Assembly: GCF_026339935.1 (NCBI RefSeq)
Contig: NZ_JAPEPX010000001.1
Location: 2,028,501-2,092,500, forward strand
Reading direction: 5' to 3'
From: Streptomyces sp. NBC_01551
GTDB taxonomy: Bacteria > Actinomycetota > Actinomycetes > Streptomycetales > Streptomycetaceae
DNA length: 64,000 nucleotides
How positions within the stretch are numbered: the first letter of the stretch is position 1; each line of letters begins with the position of its first letter. This document shows, one piece after another, positions 45,801-55,344 of the stretch. The notes below the pieces were generated by a model that was given only the letters and a program-made list of their open reading frames with translations, was not told where the DNA came from and did no database searches. Both the position numbers and the translations under genes were made by a program.

Positions 45801-46184
45801 GGTGCCGACCTCGACCTCACCGTCCTCAAGGACGGCGTGAAGGTCGGCTCGTCCGCCGACGGCGACTCCGAGGAGTCCGTCAGCCTGGTCAACCCGGCCG
45901 CAGGCACCTACACCATCGAGGTGGCGGGTTACGCGGTTCCGGCCGGCACCACCACGTACAACTACCGCGACGTGTACTTCTCGTCCGCCCTGGGCTCCGT
46001 CCAGGTCGACGAGGCCGCCGCGGTGAACCTCGCCAACGGCGCCACCGCGTCCGTCTCGGCGAAGGTCCTGGCCACTGCCCCGGCCCCCGAGGGCCGTCAG
46101 TTCTTCGGCGAGGTCAAGCTGCTCAACGGCCGCGGCACCGCCGCCGGCACCGGCAGCGTCCAGATCGAGAAGGTCCTCCCGTAA
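42864..46184 (+). CDS. Secreted S8 subtilisin-family serine protease
   Basis: A 1106-residue exported protease. The signal peptide ends near AMPAFAA, followed by an inhibitor-like propeptide. The catalytic domain has Asp209 (ILDSGVDLGHP), His391 (SEHGTHVAG) and Ser587 (GTSMSSPQAAG), with a large insert between Asp and His. The long C-terminal part has beta-sandwich and pre-peptidase-like domains ending GSVQIEKVLP. ATG 42864 is chosen because AGGG lies 6 nt upstream; ATG 42858 directly abuts it. A hairpin terminates the gene. Confidence 0.94.
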   Translation: MTLESPSSISGARRVARVAAAAGLVAALCTAGAMPAFAAGTTDGPGSPTPVKSADQKLGSADAELLQEAKAKGDKTVTVMVATAPGETKQVAQQLDAVQGASVGQTYDKLGYVRATLPTDKAETALKAAAKLSSVHGIDLRHEIQLPDPRPSSDRETGTAKKTSESYAAPDKNTPAKNPYNPSFETGAVDFVKQNPQADGRGVTIGILDSGVDLGHPALQKTTTGERKIVDWVTATDPIADNDATWRPQITPVTATGGSFTAGGQSWKAPEGSFQWSRFSESITATGDMKGDVNRDGDTTDRFGMLYDAAAGTVRVDTDQDGDFTNNEPMKPYKDGYQVGYFGKDNPATDVAERIPFVIEIRKDVPMDPFGGDWVGKKADFVNIGIIESEHGTHVAGITAANSLFGGKMNGEAPGAKIVSSRACTWSGGCTNIALTEGMIDLVVNRGVDIVNMSIGGLPALNDGNNARSELYKNLIDTYGVQLVISAGNEGPGVNTIGDPGLADKVISVGAAVSKETWAANYGSGVAKKYNMFPFSSRGPREDGGFTPTITAPGAAINTIQTWLPGAPVKEAGYDLPAGYGMLQGTSMSSPQAAGASALLISAAKQHNIALKPAGLRVALTSTAKKIADVPAHAQGSGLIDIVEAWESIQRDAKANEFTVKAPVDTAIDQFLKTPGFGTGLYDREGGLKVGQKKVYDVVVTRTTGVKYGTRHNLSWRNNDGTFKVIGGYDYVTLPLNKPVTIKVEAKATSAGVHSGILQLDDETTEGIDKQILTTVVAATPLAKPSFTMSDTSSVQRNSHKSYFVTVPQGAKTLEVALGGLKPGSQTRFISIHPYGVGVEDSATTQCYPNYDNPANTCRPDLRSYAEPTPGVWEIEVESRRTSPLLDNPYRLDVSVLGAAFDPAVKVLPEVKQGTAAPVQWTVKNDAAAISGGKLQGGSLGSAKVAKPTIANGETQTSTVTIGEGVSRLDVAIGGVSDTGADLDLTVLKDGVKVGSSADGDSEESVSLVNPAAGTYTIEVAGYAVPAGTTTYNYRDVYFSSALGSVQVDEAAAVNLANGATASVSAKVLATAPAPEGRQFFGEVKLLNGRGTAAGTGSVQIEKVLP

Positions 46185-46210
46185 CGGGTGACCGGCTGAT
46201 CGCATGACGG

Positions 46211-46243
46211 AGGGGCGGGCGCCCGGATCGGACGCCCGCCCCT
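46211..46243. terminator. Hairpin terminator between S8 protease and M28 peptidase
   Basis: AGGGGCGGGCG pairs with CGCCCGCCCCT (11 bp) with an 11-nt loop between converging genes. Confidence 0.8.
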
Positions 46244-46273
46244 TCGCCGTTCCCCCCTCGGGAGCGCTGCCTG

Positions 46274-47764
46274 TTACTTGCCCAGCGAGCGCAGGTCCTG
46301 GGCGTAGGTGCCGACCGCGTGGGCGATCACGTCCAGGTTGGTGTCGAAGGCCTTGAGGTCGAGGTTCTTCAGGTTGTCGCCCGCCCCGTGGTAGTTCGGG
46401 TCGTACGCGGCGCCGGCCGTGCCCCCGTACCGCTTGGCCTGCTCGGCGGTCTTGATGCCCTCGGCGCCGGTGAAGGTGCCGCCGGCCGGGATGCCGTTCG
46501 CGATGAACGGGCCGTAGTCGGAGCGGCCGTCGAAGTCGCTGCCCTCGTGCGGCTTGCCCTTCCTGTCGAGGAAGCCGTTGATCAGCGCCTCGATCTGCGC
46601 GGAGCCGGCCGGGCCCGCGCCCGAGCCGGTCTTGTCCGAGTCGTCGCCGTCGTAGACGAACTGCACCGGGTTCGGCGAGGCGATCATGTCGAAGTTCAGG
46701 TACAGCGCGATGTCCTTCTTCTGCTTCTCGGACAGCTGCGCGACGTAGTGCTCGGAGCCCAGCAGGCCCAGCTCCTCCGCCGACCACCAGGCGAACCGCA
46801 CCTTGTTGGCGGTCCCCTTGCCCTTCTTGTTGGCGCCCTCGTCGGCGAGCCGCAGGGCCACCTCCAGCAGGCCGGCCGAGCCGGAGCCGTTGTCGTTGAT
46901 GCCCGGGCCCTCGGGGACCGAGTCCAGGTGCGCGCCGACGGTGACGACGCGGTCGGAGCGGCCGCCCTTCGTCTCGGCGATCACGTTGCGGGTGGTCTTC
47001 TTCACGTGCTCCTGGTCGAGGTCCAGGCGTACCTTCACCTCGCCCTGGGCGGCGGCCGCGGCCAGCGCCTCGCCGTCCGCCAGGGTGATCCCGGCGCTGG
47101 GGATCAGGCCCTCGGCCGGCGAGGAGAACCCGCCGCGGACCGGGGTGGTGCCGCTGTGGTTGTAGACGATGACGCCGATCGCGCCGGCCGCCGCGGCGGC
47201 GTTCTGCTTCTCCACGAAGGTGCAGGTCCCGCGCTTGACCAGGGCGATCTTGCCGGTGAAGGCGCCCGCCGGGTAGTCGTCGGCGGTGCAGCCGGGGGTC
47301 TCGTCGACCCGGGCGAGCGCGAGCGGCGCGGTCAGCCCGGCCGCCGGGGTGGACTTGGTGAAGGTGAACGCGGCGGTGGCCAGCTCGCGCGGCTGCGCGC
47401 CGAGGACGGTGGTCTTCTCCGTCTTCGTGTGCGCCTCGTAGATGTCGAAGTCCTGGTACGAGACCTGGTACCCGGCCTTCTTCAGCGTGTCGTGGACGTA
47501 CGCGGCGGAGGCCAGGTGGCCGGGCGTGCCGGCGGCCCGGTTGCCGCCGTTGGCGTCGGCGATCTGCTGGAACTTCGCCAGGTGGCGGTAGGCCCCGCGC
47601 GCGGTGACCTCCTCCACCAGCTCCTTGGCCAGCTTGCCCGGGCGCCGGTCGGGCCCGTGGGCGGCGGCCGGGGTGGCGGTCAGCAGGACGGGTGCGGCGA
47701 CGGCGGCGGCCGCGAGGGCGGCGAGCGCCGGTATGGACCGGCGGCGGTGGCGGATGGCGCGCAC
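46274..47764 (-). CDS. Secreted M28 zinc aminopeptidase with PA domain
   Basis: A 496-residue exported peptidase. The signal peptide (RHRRRS, Ala-rich core, TPAAAHG) is followed by a PA domain insert (GKIALVKRGTCTF). The M28 core has zinc ligands in GAHLDSVPEG, INDNGSGSAG, SAEELGLLGSEHY, NFDMIAS and YHGAGDN. It resembles Streptomyces griseus-type aminopeptidases that release hydrophobic N-terminal residues. GTG 47764 has GGGGAG 7 nt upstream. Confidence 0.94.
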   Translation of the reverse strand: MRAIRHRRRSIPALAALAAAAVAAPVLLTATPAAAHGPDRRPGKLAKELVEEVTARGAYRHLAKFQQIADANGGNRAAGTPGHLASAAYVHDTLKKAGYQVSYQDFDIYEAHTKTEKTTVLGAQPRELATAAFTFTKSTPAAGLTAPLALARVDETPGCTADDYPAGAFTGKIALVKRGTCTFVEKQNAAAAAGAIGVIVYNHSGTTPVRGGFSSPAEGLIPSAGITLADGEALAAAAAQGEVKVRLDLDQEHVKKTTRNVIAETKGGRSDRVVTVGAHLDSVPEGPGINDNGSGSAGLLEVALRLADEGANKKGKGTANKVRFAWWSAEELGLLGSEHYVAQLSEKQKKDIALYLNFDMIASPNPVQFVYDGDDSDKTGSGAGPAGSAQIEALINGFLDRKGKPHEGSDFDGRSDYGPFIANGIPAGGTFTGAEGIKTAEQAKRYGGTAGAAYDPNYHGAGDNLKNLDLKAFDTNLDVIAHAVGTYAQDLRSLGK

Positions 47765-47916
47765 GGTGGTTCTCCCCGAGGTAGGCGGTTCGTTCTGCGG
47801 TCGGCCGTGTCCGGACAACGGACACGACAGACCGGACGCTAACCGGCCGCGACCAGGCAAAACGGGTGTTCGGGGGCCGTGCAACACGCCCGCCACGGAC
47901 TCGTCACACGGGTTAA

Positions 47917-49053
<1,137 letters not shown>

Positions 49054-49068
49054 TTCCGCGGCCGTGGT

Positions 49069-49100
49069 GAAGGGGCGGCACCGGTCGGTGCCGCCCCTTC
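49069..49100. terminator. Hairpin terminator of asd
   Basis: A 14-bp perfect stem (49069-49082 with 49087-49100) and a GGTC loop 16 nt after the stop. It also serves the converging DUF1203 gene. Confidence 0.88.
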
Positions 49101-49117
49101 CGCGTGCGCGAACCTGG

Positions 49118-49630
49118 TCAGGTCCGCCTGCGGGCCTCGAAGAGGAAGCAGCCGAACTCGACCGCGCGGACGTGCACGAGGGCGACGGCCGGGTCGGCGA
49201 ACGCCTCGGTGAGGGCCGCCTCGATCTGCGCGTCGGGGTCGGCGGCCAGGGTGAGCACGCGGCCGCCGAGGATGTGCCCCGCGGCGTCGTAGCGGCGGGC
49301 GGCGCGCAGGGCGCCGGGATGGGCGAAGGGGTACCCGGACTCCGCCGCCGGACCGCCGCAGTCGGCGGCGTGGACGAAGACCGGGCCCTGCTCGTCGTAC
49401 GCGCCCGGGTCCACCCCGCGCTCCGCGGCCCAGCGGCGCAGCGGCGCGTACGAGACGAGGGCGATCCGCTCGCCGGGCCGGCTGCGGCGCAGGCAGCAGC
49501 GCAGCGGGGCGCCGCCCTCGGGGTCCTCGTACGGGAGGGCGGGGCGCCCGGCGTCGTCGCGGACGCGCAGGGCGACGAGCACGGCGGGGGCGATCGGGAG
49601 CACGGTGTGCGGCGTCGTGGTGGTGGTCAT
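49118..49630 (-). CDS. DUF1203 protein of unknown function
   Basis: A 170-residue cytoplasmic protein. It matches the DUF1203 pattern: CCLRRSRPGERIALVSYAP near residue 50, a GPVFVHAADC segment and a C-terminal VEFGCFLFEARR. Several cysteines (CC near residue 45, HAADC, FGC) could bind metal. Function unknown. ATG 49630 gives the usual start; GTG 49636 is also in frame. It is divergent from pepN 2. Confidence 0.82.
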   Translation of the reverse strand: MTTTTTPHTVLPIAPAVLVALRVRDDAGRPALPYEDPEGGAPLRCCLRRSRPGERIALVSYAPLRRWAAERGVDPGAYDEQGPVFVHAADCGGPAAESGYPFAHPGALRAARRYDAAGHILGGRVLTLAADPDAQIEAALTEAFADPAVALVHVRAVEFGCFLFEARRRT

Positions 49631-49782
49631 ACGCACCAGGGTGCGCGGCCGGAGCGGGTGAAGCTGGCGGAAATCGGACGTCGCGTTCGGGGCCCGCGTT
49701 CGCTCGTGGATTACCCCGGGGCGGTGAGGGGGTCCGCGTGGAAGGATGGCCGGGCAACGTCACCATCAAAGGAGATGACCGC

Positions 49783-52374
49783 GTGCCTGGCACGAATCTC
49801 ACCCGTGAAGAGGCTCAGCAGCGGGCGAAGCTGCTCACCGTCGACTCGTACGAGGTCGAACTCGATCTCAGCGCGGCGCAGGGGGGCGGCACCTTCCCCT
49901 CCGTGACCACCGTGCGCTTCCAGTCGGCCGAGGCAGGTGCCGAGACCTTCATCGACCTGGTCGCGCCGGCCGTGCACGAGGTCGTCCTGAACGGCAAGTC
50001 CCTCGACGTGGCCGCCGTCTTCCGGGACTCCCGGATCGCGCTGGACGACCTCGCGGCCGGGGCGAACGAGCTCCGCGTCGTCGCGGACTGCGCGTACACC
50101 AACAGCGGTGAGGGCCTGCACCGCTTCGTCGACCCGGTCGACGAGCAGGCGTACCTGTACACCCAGTTCGAGGTGCCGGACGCGCGGCGGGTCTTCGCCA
50201 GCTTCGAGCAGCCCGACCTGAAGGCGACGTTCCAGTTCACCGTGACCGCCCCCGAGGGCTGGAAGGTGATCTCGAACTCCCCGACGCCGAAGCCCGAGGA
50301 CGTCAAGGACAACGTCTGGCGCTTCGAGCCGACCCCGCGCATCTCCACGTACATCACCGCGCTGATCGTCGGCCCGTACCACGAGGTGCACAGCTCGTAC
50401 GAGGGTCCCGACGGGCAGTCCGTGCCGCTCGGCATCTACTGCCGGCCCTCGCTCGCCGAGTTCCTCGACGCGGACGCGATCTTCGACGTCACGCGGCAGG
50501 GCTTCGACTGGTTCCAGGAGAAGTTCGCCTACGCCTACCCGTTCGCCAAGTACGACCAGCTCTTCGTCCCCGAGTTCAACGCGGGCGCGATGGAGAACGC
50601 GGGCGCGGTCACCTTCCGCGACCAGTACGTCTTCCGCTCGAAGGTGACGGACGCGGCGTACGAGACGCGCGCCGAGACGATCCTCCACGAGCTCGCCCAC
50701 ATGTGGTTCGGCGACCTCGTCACCATGGAGTGGTGGAACGACCTGTGGCTGAACGAGTCGTTCGCCACCTACACCTCGATCGCGTGCATGGCGTACGCCG
50801 ACGGCTCGAAGTGGCCGCACGCGTGGACCACGTTCGCCAACTCCCTCAAGACCTGGGCGTACCGGCAGGACCAGCTGCCGTCCACGCACCCGATCATGGC
50901 GGACATCCGTGACCTCGAAGACGTCATGGTCAACTTCGACGGGATCACGTACGCCAAGGGCGCCTCGGTGCTCAAGCAGCTCGTCGCCTACGTCGGCACG
51001 GACGCCTTCTTCAAGGGCGTGCAGGCGTACTTCAAGGCGCACGCCTTCGGGAACACGCGCCTGTCCGACCTGCTGGGCGCCCTGGAGGAGACCTCCGGCC
51101 GCGACCTGACCACCTGGTCGAAGGCGTGGCTGGAGACCGCCGGCATCAACGTGCTGCGCCCGCAGATCACGACCGACGCGGACGGGGTCATCACCTCCTT
51201 CGCGGTCCGCCAGGAGGCCCCGGCCCTGCCGGCCGGCGCCAAGGGCGAGGCCGTCCTGCGCCCGCACCGCATCGCGGTGGGCTTCTACTCGCTGGACGGG
51301 GCGACCGGCAAGCTCGTGCGCGTGCAGCGGGTCGAGCTCGACGTCGCGGCCGCCGAGCTGACGGAGGTGCCGGAGCTGGCCGGCCTGCGCCGCCCGGACG
51401 TCGTGCTGCTGAACGACGACGACCTCTCGTACGCGAAGGTCCGCCTCGACGAGGAGTCCCTGGCGTTCGTCACCGGGCACCTCGGCGACTTCGAGGCCTC
51501 GCTGCCGCGCGCGCTGTGCTGGGCCTCCGCCTGGGACATGACCCGCGACGGCGAGCTCGCGACCCGCGACTACCTCGCCCTGGTGCTCTCCGGCATCGGC
51601 AAGGAGTCCGACATCGGCGTCGTCCAGTCGCTGCACCGCCAGGTGAAGCTGGCCGTCGAGCTTTACGGGGACCCGGCCTGGCGCGAGCAGGGTCTGGCGG
51701 CCTGGACCGAGGCCACCCTGGAGCACCTGCGCGCGGCGGAGCCGGGCAGCGACCACCAGCTGGCGTGGGCCCGCGCCTTCGCGGCCACGGCCCGCACCGA
51801 GGAGCAGCTGACGTACCTGTCGGCGCTGCTGGACGGCACGGCCGAGGTCGAGGGCCTGGTCGTCGACACCGAGCTGCGCTGGGCGTTCCTGGAGCGCCTG
51901 GCGGCGACCGGGGTCGCGGACGAGCCGGTCATCGCGGCCGAGCTGGAGCGGGACCCGACGGCGGCGGGCGAGCGCCACGCGGCCACCGCCCGGGCGGCGT
52001 TCCCGACGGCCGAGGCCAAGGCCGCGGCGTGGGCCTCGATGGTGGAGGTCGGCGGGCTGCCCAACGCGGTGCAGGAGGCGGTGATCGGCGGCTTCGTGCA
52101 GACCGACCAGCGCGAGCTGCTGGCCCCTTACACCGCGAAGTACTTCGCGGTGGTCAAGGAGGTCTGGGACACCCGCAGCCACGAGATCGCCCAGCAGATC
52201 GCGGTGGGCCTGTACCCGTCGCTGCAGATCTCGGCGCAGACCCTGGCCGCGACGGACGCCTGGCTGGCCTCGGCCGAGCCGAACCCGGCCCTGCGCCGGC
52301 TCGTCTCGGAGTGCCGCGCGGGCATCGAGCGCGCTCTGAAGGCCCAGGCGGCGGACGCGGCCGCCGCGTCCTGA
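49783..52374 (+). CDS. pepN: Aminopeptidase N (M1 family), second paralog
   Basis: An 863-residue zinc aminopeptidase with GAMEN, zinc site HELAH (302-306), third ligand in LNESFAT and an ERAP1-like C-terminal domain. GTG 49783 has AAAGGAG 8 nt upstream, matching the start style of the first copy at 37287. The two share long identical stretches (for example AHMWFGDLVTM and QLPSTHP) yet differ around the active site (KWWDDLWLKE against EWWNDLWLNE), which suggests different specificity. Confidence 0.95.
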   Translation: MPGTNLTREEAQQRAKLLTVDSYEVELDLSAAQGGGTFPSVTTVRFQSAEAGAETFIDLVAPAVHEVVLNGKSLDVAAVFRDSRIALDDLAAGANELRVVADCAYTNSGEGLHRFVDPVDEQAYLYTQFEVPDARRVFASFEQPDLKATFQFTVTAPEGWKVISNSPTPKPEDVKDNVWRFEPTPRISTYITALIVGPYHEVHSSYEGPDGQSVPLGIYCRPSLAEFLDADAIFDVTRQGFDWFQEKFAYAYPFAKYDQLFVPEFNAGAMENAGAVTFRDQYVFRSKVTDAAYETRAETILHELAHMWFGDLVTMEWWNDLWLNESFATYTSIACMAYADGSKWPHAWTTFANSLKTWAYRQDQLPSTHPIMADIRDLEDVMVNFDGITYAKGASVLKQLVAYVGTDAFFKGVQAYFKAHAFGNTRLSDLLGALEETSGRDLTTWSKAWLETAGINVLRPQITTDADGVITSFAVRQEAPALPAGAKGEAVLRPHRIAVGFYSLDGATGKLVRVQRVELDVAAAELTEVPELAGLRRPDVVLLNDDDLSYAKVRLDEESLAFVTGHLGDFEASLPRALCWASAWDMTRDGELATRDYLALVLSGIGKESDIGVVQSLHRQVKLAVELYGDPAWREQGLAAWTEATLEHLRAAEPGSDHQLAWARAFAATARTEEQLTYLSALLDGTAEVEGLVVDTELRWAFLERLAATGVADEPVIAAELERDPTAAGERHAATARAAFPTAEAKAAAWASMVEVGGLPNAVQEAVIGGFVQTDQRELLAPYTAKYFAVVKEVWDTRSHEIAQQIAVGLYPSLQISAQTLAATDAWLASAEPNPALRRLVSECRAGIERALKAQAADAAAAS

Positions 52375-52396
52375 CCCGGCCGTACGGCTGACACCA

Positions 52397-52434
52397 CCGG
52401 TGCCCCGGTCCGCTTCGGCGGGCCGGGGCACCGG
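52397..52434. terminator. Bidirectional TTCG-tetraloop terminator
   Basis: Two 17-base arms (52397-52413 with 52418-52434), paired but for one position that can wobble, around a TTCG loop. It lies between pepN 2 and the converging LysR gene. Confidence 0.85.
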
Positions 52435-52466
52435 CGTTCCCCGCGCGTACGGGGCGCCCGTGCGGC

Positions 52467-53390
52467 TCAGTCGGACGGGGCGCCGCCGCCCGCGCGCAGC
52501 CGGGCCGCGTCCCGCAGGGCGTCCAGCACCCGCGCCACCGCCGGGGCGGCCTCCGCCCCGCGCCGGGTCGCGGCGATGACGTGGCGGGTGGGGCGGTCCC
52601 GGCCGAGGTCCCGGACGGTGACGCCGGTGGCCCGGCCCGCGGCCATCCGGGGGATCAGGGCCACGCCCATGCCGGCCTCGACCAGCGCCAGGATCGCCGA
52701 CCAGCCGGCGGCGGAGTGCGCCTGCTCCGGGACGAAGCCGGCCGCCTCGCAGGCGCTGCGGGTGATCTGCGACCAGGGGCCGGAGCCGCCGTAGATCCAG
52801 GGTTCGCCGGACAGGTCCGCCAGGCGCAGCCGGGGCGCCCGGGCGAGCGGGTGCTCGGGCGGCAGGGCCACGTCCAGGGGGTCCGCCAGCAGCGGGACGC
52901 GGGTGAAGCGGGGATCGCGGGCGGTCGGGGCGTGCGCCGCGAGGGAGAGGGCGAGGTCCACGGCCCCGGCGGAGAGCAGTTCGTACGACTCGGCGGCCTC
53001 GGTCTCCCGTACCCGGACCTCCACGCGGGGGTGGGTCAGCCGCAGGGCGGCCGCCGCCGGGACCACCAGGGCCGGGACGGCGGTGGAGAAGGCGCCGACC
53101 CGGACCTCGCCGGCCTCGCCCGCCAGATATCCGGCGATCTCGGCGTCGGCGCGCTCCAGCTGCGCGAACACCGCTTCCGCGTGCCGCAGGACGAGGTGCG
53201 CGGCGTCGGTGAGGCGGACCCGGCGGCCCTGCGCCTCCAGCAGCGGGACGCCCAGCTGCCGGGCCAGGTTGGTCAGTTGCTGCGAAACGGCCGAGGGCGT
53301 CATGTGCAGCGCCTCGGCCGTCGCGGTCACGGTGCCCCGGTCGGCCAGGGCCCGCAGGATCCGCAGCTTCTTGATGTCCCACTCGGTCAT
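52467..53390 (-). CDS. LysR-family transcriptional regulator
   Basis: A 307-residue regulator. The N-terminal winged helix-turn-helix (KLRILRALADRGTVTATAEALHMTPSAVS, in short stretches) is followed by a periplasmic-binding-like effector domain. Start ATG 53390. Unusually for LysR, it is the last gene of a run in the same direction as the EamA gene, 10 nt after its stop, so it is probably co-transcribed with it. The effector is unknown. Confidence 0.92.
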   Translation of the reverse strand: MTEWDIKKLRILRALADRGTVTATAEALHMTPSAVSQQLTNLARQLGVPLLEAQGRRVRLTDAAHLVLRHAEAVFAQLERADAEIAGYLAGEAGEVRVGAFSTAVPALVVPAAAALRLTHPRVEVRVRETEAAESYELLSAGAVDLALSLAAHAPTARDPRFTRVPLLADPLDVALPPEHPLARAPRLRLADLSGEPWIYGGSGPWSQITRSACEAAGFVPEQAHSAAGWSAILALVEAGMGVALIPRMAAGRATGVTVRDLGRDRPTRHVIAATRRGAEAAPAVARVLDALRDAARLRAGGGAPSD

Positions 53391-53400
53391 GGGACCGAAC

Positions 53401-54315
53401 CTACCGGCGGGCACCGAGGGCGACGCCGCCGAGGATGAGCGCCATGCACAGGAGCTCGGCCGGGCCGGTGCGCTCGCCGAGGAGCAGGAGGCCGAGGCCG
53501 GCGACGCAGACCGGCTGGAGGTAGTAGACGACGCCGGCGCGGGCGGCGCCGATCACCGAGACGGCCTTGTTCCAGGCGAAGAAGGCGACGGCGGAGGACA
53601 TGACGCCGACGTAGAGCAGCATGCCGCCGGTGGCGGGGGTGAGGGCGAAGCCGCCCTGGACGGTGACGGAGACGGCGTAGGCGGGGGCCAGCATCAGCGC
53701 GCCGAAGACGAAGGTGGTGAGCAGGAAGGCCAGGCCGCCGAGTTCGGCGGGCTTTCGCCTGAGGAGCGCGCTGTAGGTGGCGAAGGACAGGGCGGCGCCG
53801 AACATCCACAGGTCGCCGGCGGTGAAGTCGAAGGCGAGCGAGCCGTCCCCGACGAGCAGCAGCACCCCGAGGGCGGCGAGCAGCAACCCGGACACGCGGC
53901 GGGCGCCGAGGCGTTCGCCGCCGACGCGGGCGTAGAGCGCCATGACGACCGGGGAGGCGGCCATGATCATGCCCATGTTGGAGGCGGAGGTGGTCAGTCC
54001 GGCCTGGTGCACCAGCGTGTTGTAGAGGGCGACGCCGAACAGGGTGGCGAGGGCGACGTAGCCGAAGTGCCGGCGGATCAGGGCCCGCTGCCGCCAGGCC
54101 TGGCGGGCGGCGAAGGGGGTGACGGCGACGGCCGCGATGACCCAGCGCCAGAACACGGCCTGGACGGGCGGGACGGACTCGGCCATGCCGCGGGTGGCGA
54201 CGAAGCTGCCGGACCAGACCACCGTCGCGACCAGGGCGAGCAGGACGCCGAGCCCGGCGGCGCCCTTCTTCGGCTGGACTGGCTGAGCGGTACGGACGCG
54301 GTCCATGACGGCCAC
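53401..54315 (-). CDS. EamA-family (DMT) exporter
   Basis: A 304-residue protein of ten helices in two EamA repeats (start TVVWSGSFVATRG; second half SFATYSALLRR). It probably exports amino acids or other small metabolites. GTG 54315 has GGGGGAA about 6 nt upstream. It is 41 nt downstream of a second EamA gene and just upstream of the LysR gene. Confidence 0.9.
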   Translation of the reverse strand: MAVMDRVRTAQPVQPKKGAAGLGVLLALVATVVWSGSFVATRGMAESVPPVQAVFWRWVIAAVAVTPFAARQAWRQRALIRRHFGYVALATLFGVALYNTLVHQAGLTTSASNMGMIMAASPVVMALYARVGGERLGARRVSGLLLAALGVLLLVGDGSLAFDFTAGDLWMFGAALSFATYSALLRRKPAELGGLAFLLTTFVFGALMLAPAYAVSVTVQGGFALTPATGGMLLYVGVMSSAVAFFAWNKAVSVIGAARAGVVYYLQPVCVAGLGLLLLGERTGPAELLCMALILGGVALGARR

Positions 54316-54356
54316 GGTGTGTTCCCCCTCGGGTGCGGTGTCGTCGGTTCGTGGGT

Positions 54357-55316
54357 CTACCGTCGCACCGGCTCACCCGTCAGGTCCATCGAAACATTAT
54401 GAGCATTCCCTTCAGCAGAACTGAACGATCGAACGACTTCCCGGGACGGCTTCCCCTGCTGCGCCCGGCCGGCGAAGAGCTGGCCCGCGACGGTGGCCCC
54501 GAAGGCGATCGCCATCCCCACCAGCTGTACGGGCGACAGCGCCTGCCCGAGCGCCGACCAGCCGATGACGGCCGCGGTCAGCGGGGACAGCGGGCCGAGC
54601 AGGGTGACGGAGGTGGCGGTGAGCTGCCCGATGCCGCGGAACCAGAGCCAGTACGCGATGCCGGTGTTGATCAGCATCATGTAGCCGTAACCGAGGAAGG
54701 CCTTGCCGTCGAGCGCGGGCGGCGCTCCCTCGACGAGCGCGGCGATCGGGATGATGACCAGCCCGCCCGCGGTGAGCTGCCAGCCGGTCATGGCCAGCGG
54801 ACCGACGCCCTCGGGGCGGCCCCAGCGCTTGGTCATCACGGTGCCCGCGGCCATGGAGGCGGAGGAGACCACACCGGCGGCAATGCCGACCAGGTCGAGC
54901 CGGGCGTCGGCGGTGAGCACCACCATGCTGACTCCGAACGCCCCGGTGACGGCGGCGAGGACCGTCTTCAGCTGCGCCCGCTCCCCCAGCAGCAGCGCGG
55001 CCAGTCCTACGACGAACAGCGGTCCGGCGCTGCCCAGTACGGCGGCGACACCGCCCGGCAGCCGGTACGCGGAGAGGAACAGCAGCGGGAAGAAGGCGCC
55101 GATGTTCAGCGCGCCCAGCACGGCGGACTTCCACCACCAGGCGCCCTTGGGCAGCGTGCGGGAGAGCGCGATCAGCAGCAGCCCGGCGGGCAGCGCCCGC
55201 ATGACCCCGGTGAACAGCGGCCGGTCGGGCGGGAGCAGCTCGCTGGCGACGGTGTAGGTCGAACCCCAGGAGATCGGGGCGAGGGCGGTCAGGGCGACGG
55301 TGGCGGAGCGGTTCAC
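54357..55316 (-). CDS. EamA-family (DMT) exporter
   Basis: A 319-residue ten-helix protein (APISWGSTYTVASELLPPDRP start, second EamA repeat near residue 160). It resembles RhtA/YdcZ-type exporters of amino acids. It begins at GTG 55316, 28 nt after the MFS stop. The C-terminal 35 residues past the last helix are polar (SREVVRSFSSAEGN). Confidence 0.9.
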   Translation of the reverse strand: MNRSATVALTALAPISWGSTYTVASELLPPDRPLFTGVMRALPAGLLLIALSRTLPKGAWWWKSAVLGALNIGAFFPLLFLSAYRLPGGVAAVLGSAGPLFVVGLAALLLGERAQLKTVLAAVTGAFGVSMVVLTADARLDLVGIAAGVVSSASMAAGTVMTKRWGRPEGVGPLAMTGWQLTAGGLVIIPIAALVEGAPPALDGKAFLGYGYMMLINTGIAYWLWFRGIGQLTATSVTLLGPLSPLTAAVIGWSALGQALSPVQLVGMAIAFGATVAGQLFAGRAQQGKPSREVVRSFSSAEGNAHNVSMDLTGEPVRR

Positions 55317-55344
55317 GGTAACTCCTCGGTCAGGTGAGGGAGGT

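Noticed and set aside
42813..47825. 1670-codon minus-strand open frame
   Set aside because: Antisense to the S8 protease and out of frame with the M28 peptidase. Its length is a product of high GC content.
49711..53382. 1223-codon minus-strand open frame
   Set aside because: Shadow of pepN 2 and the LysR gene, with no domain signature.
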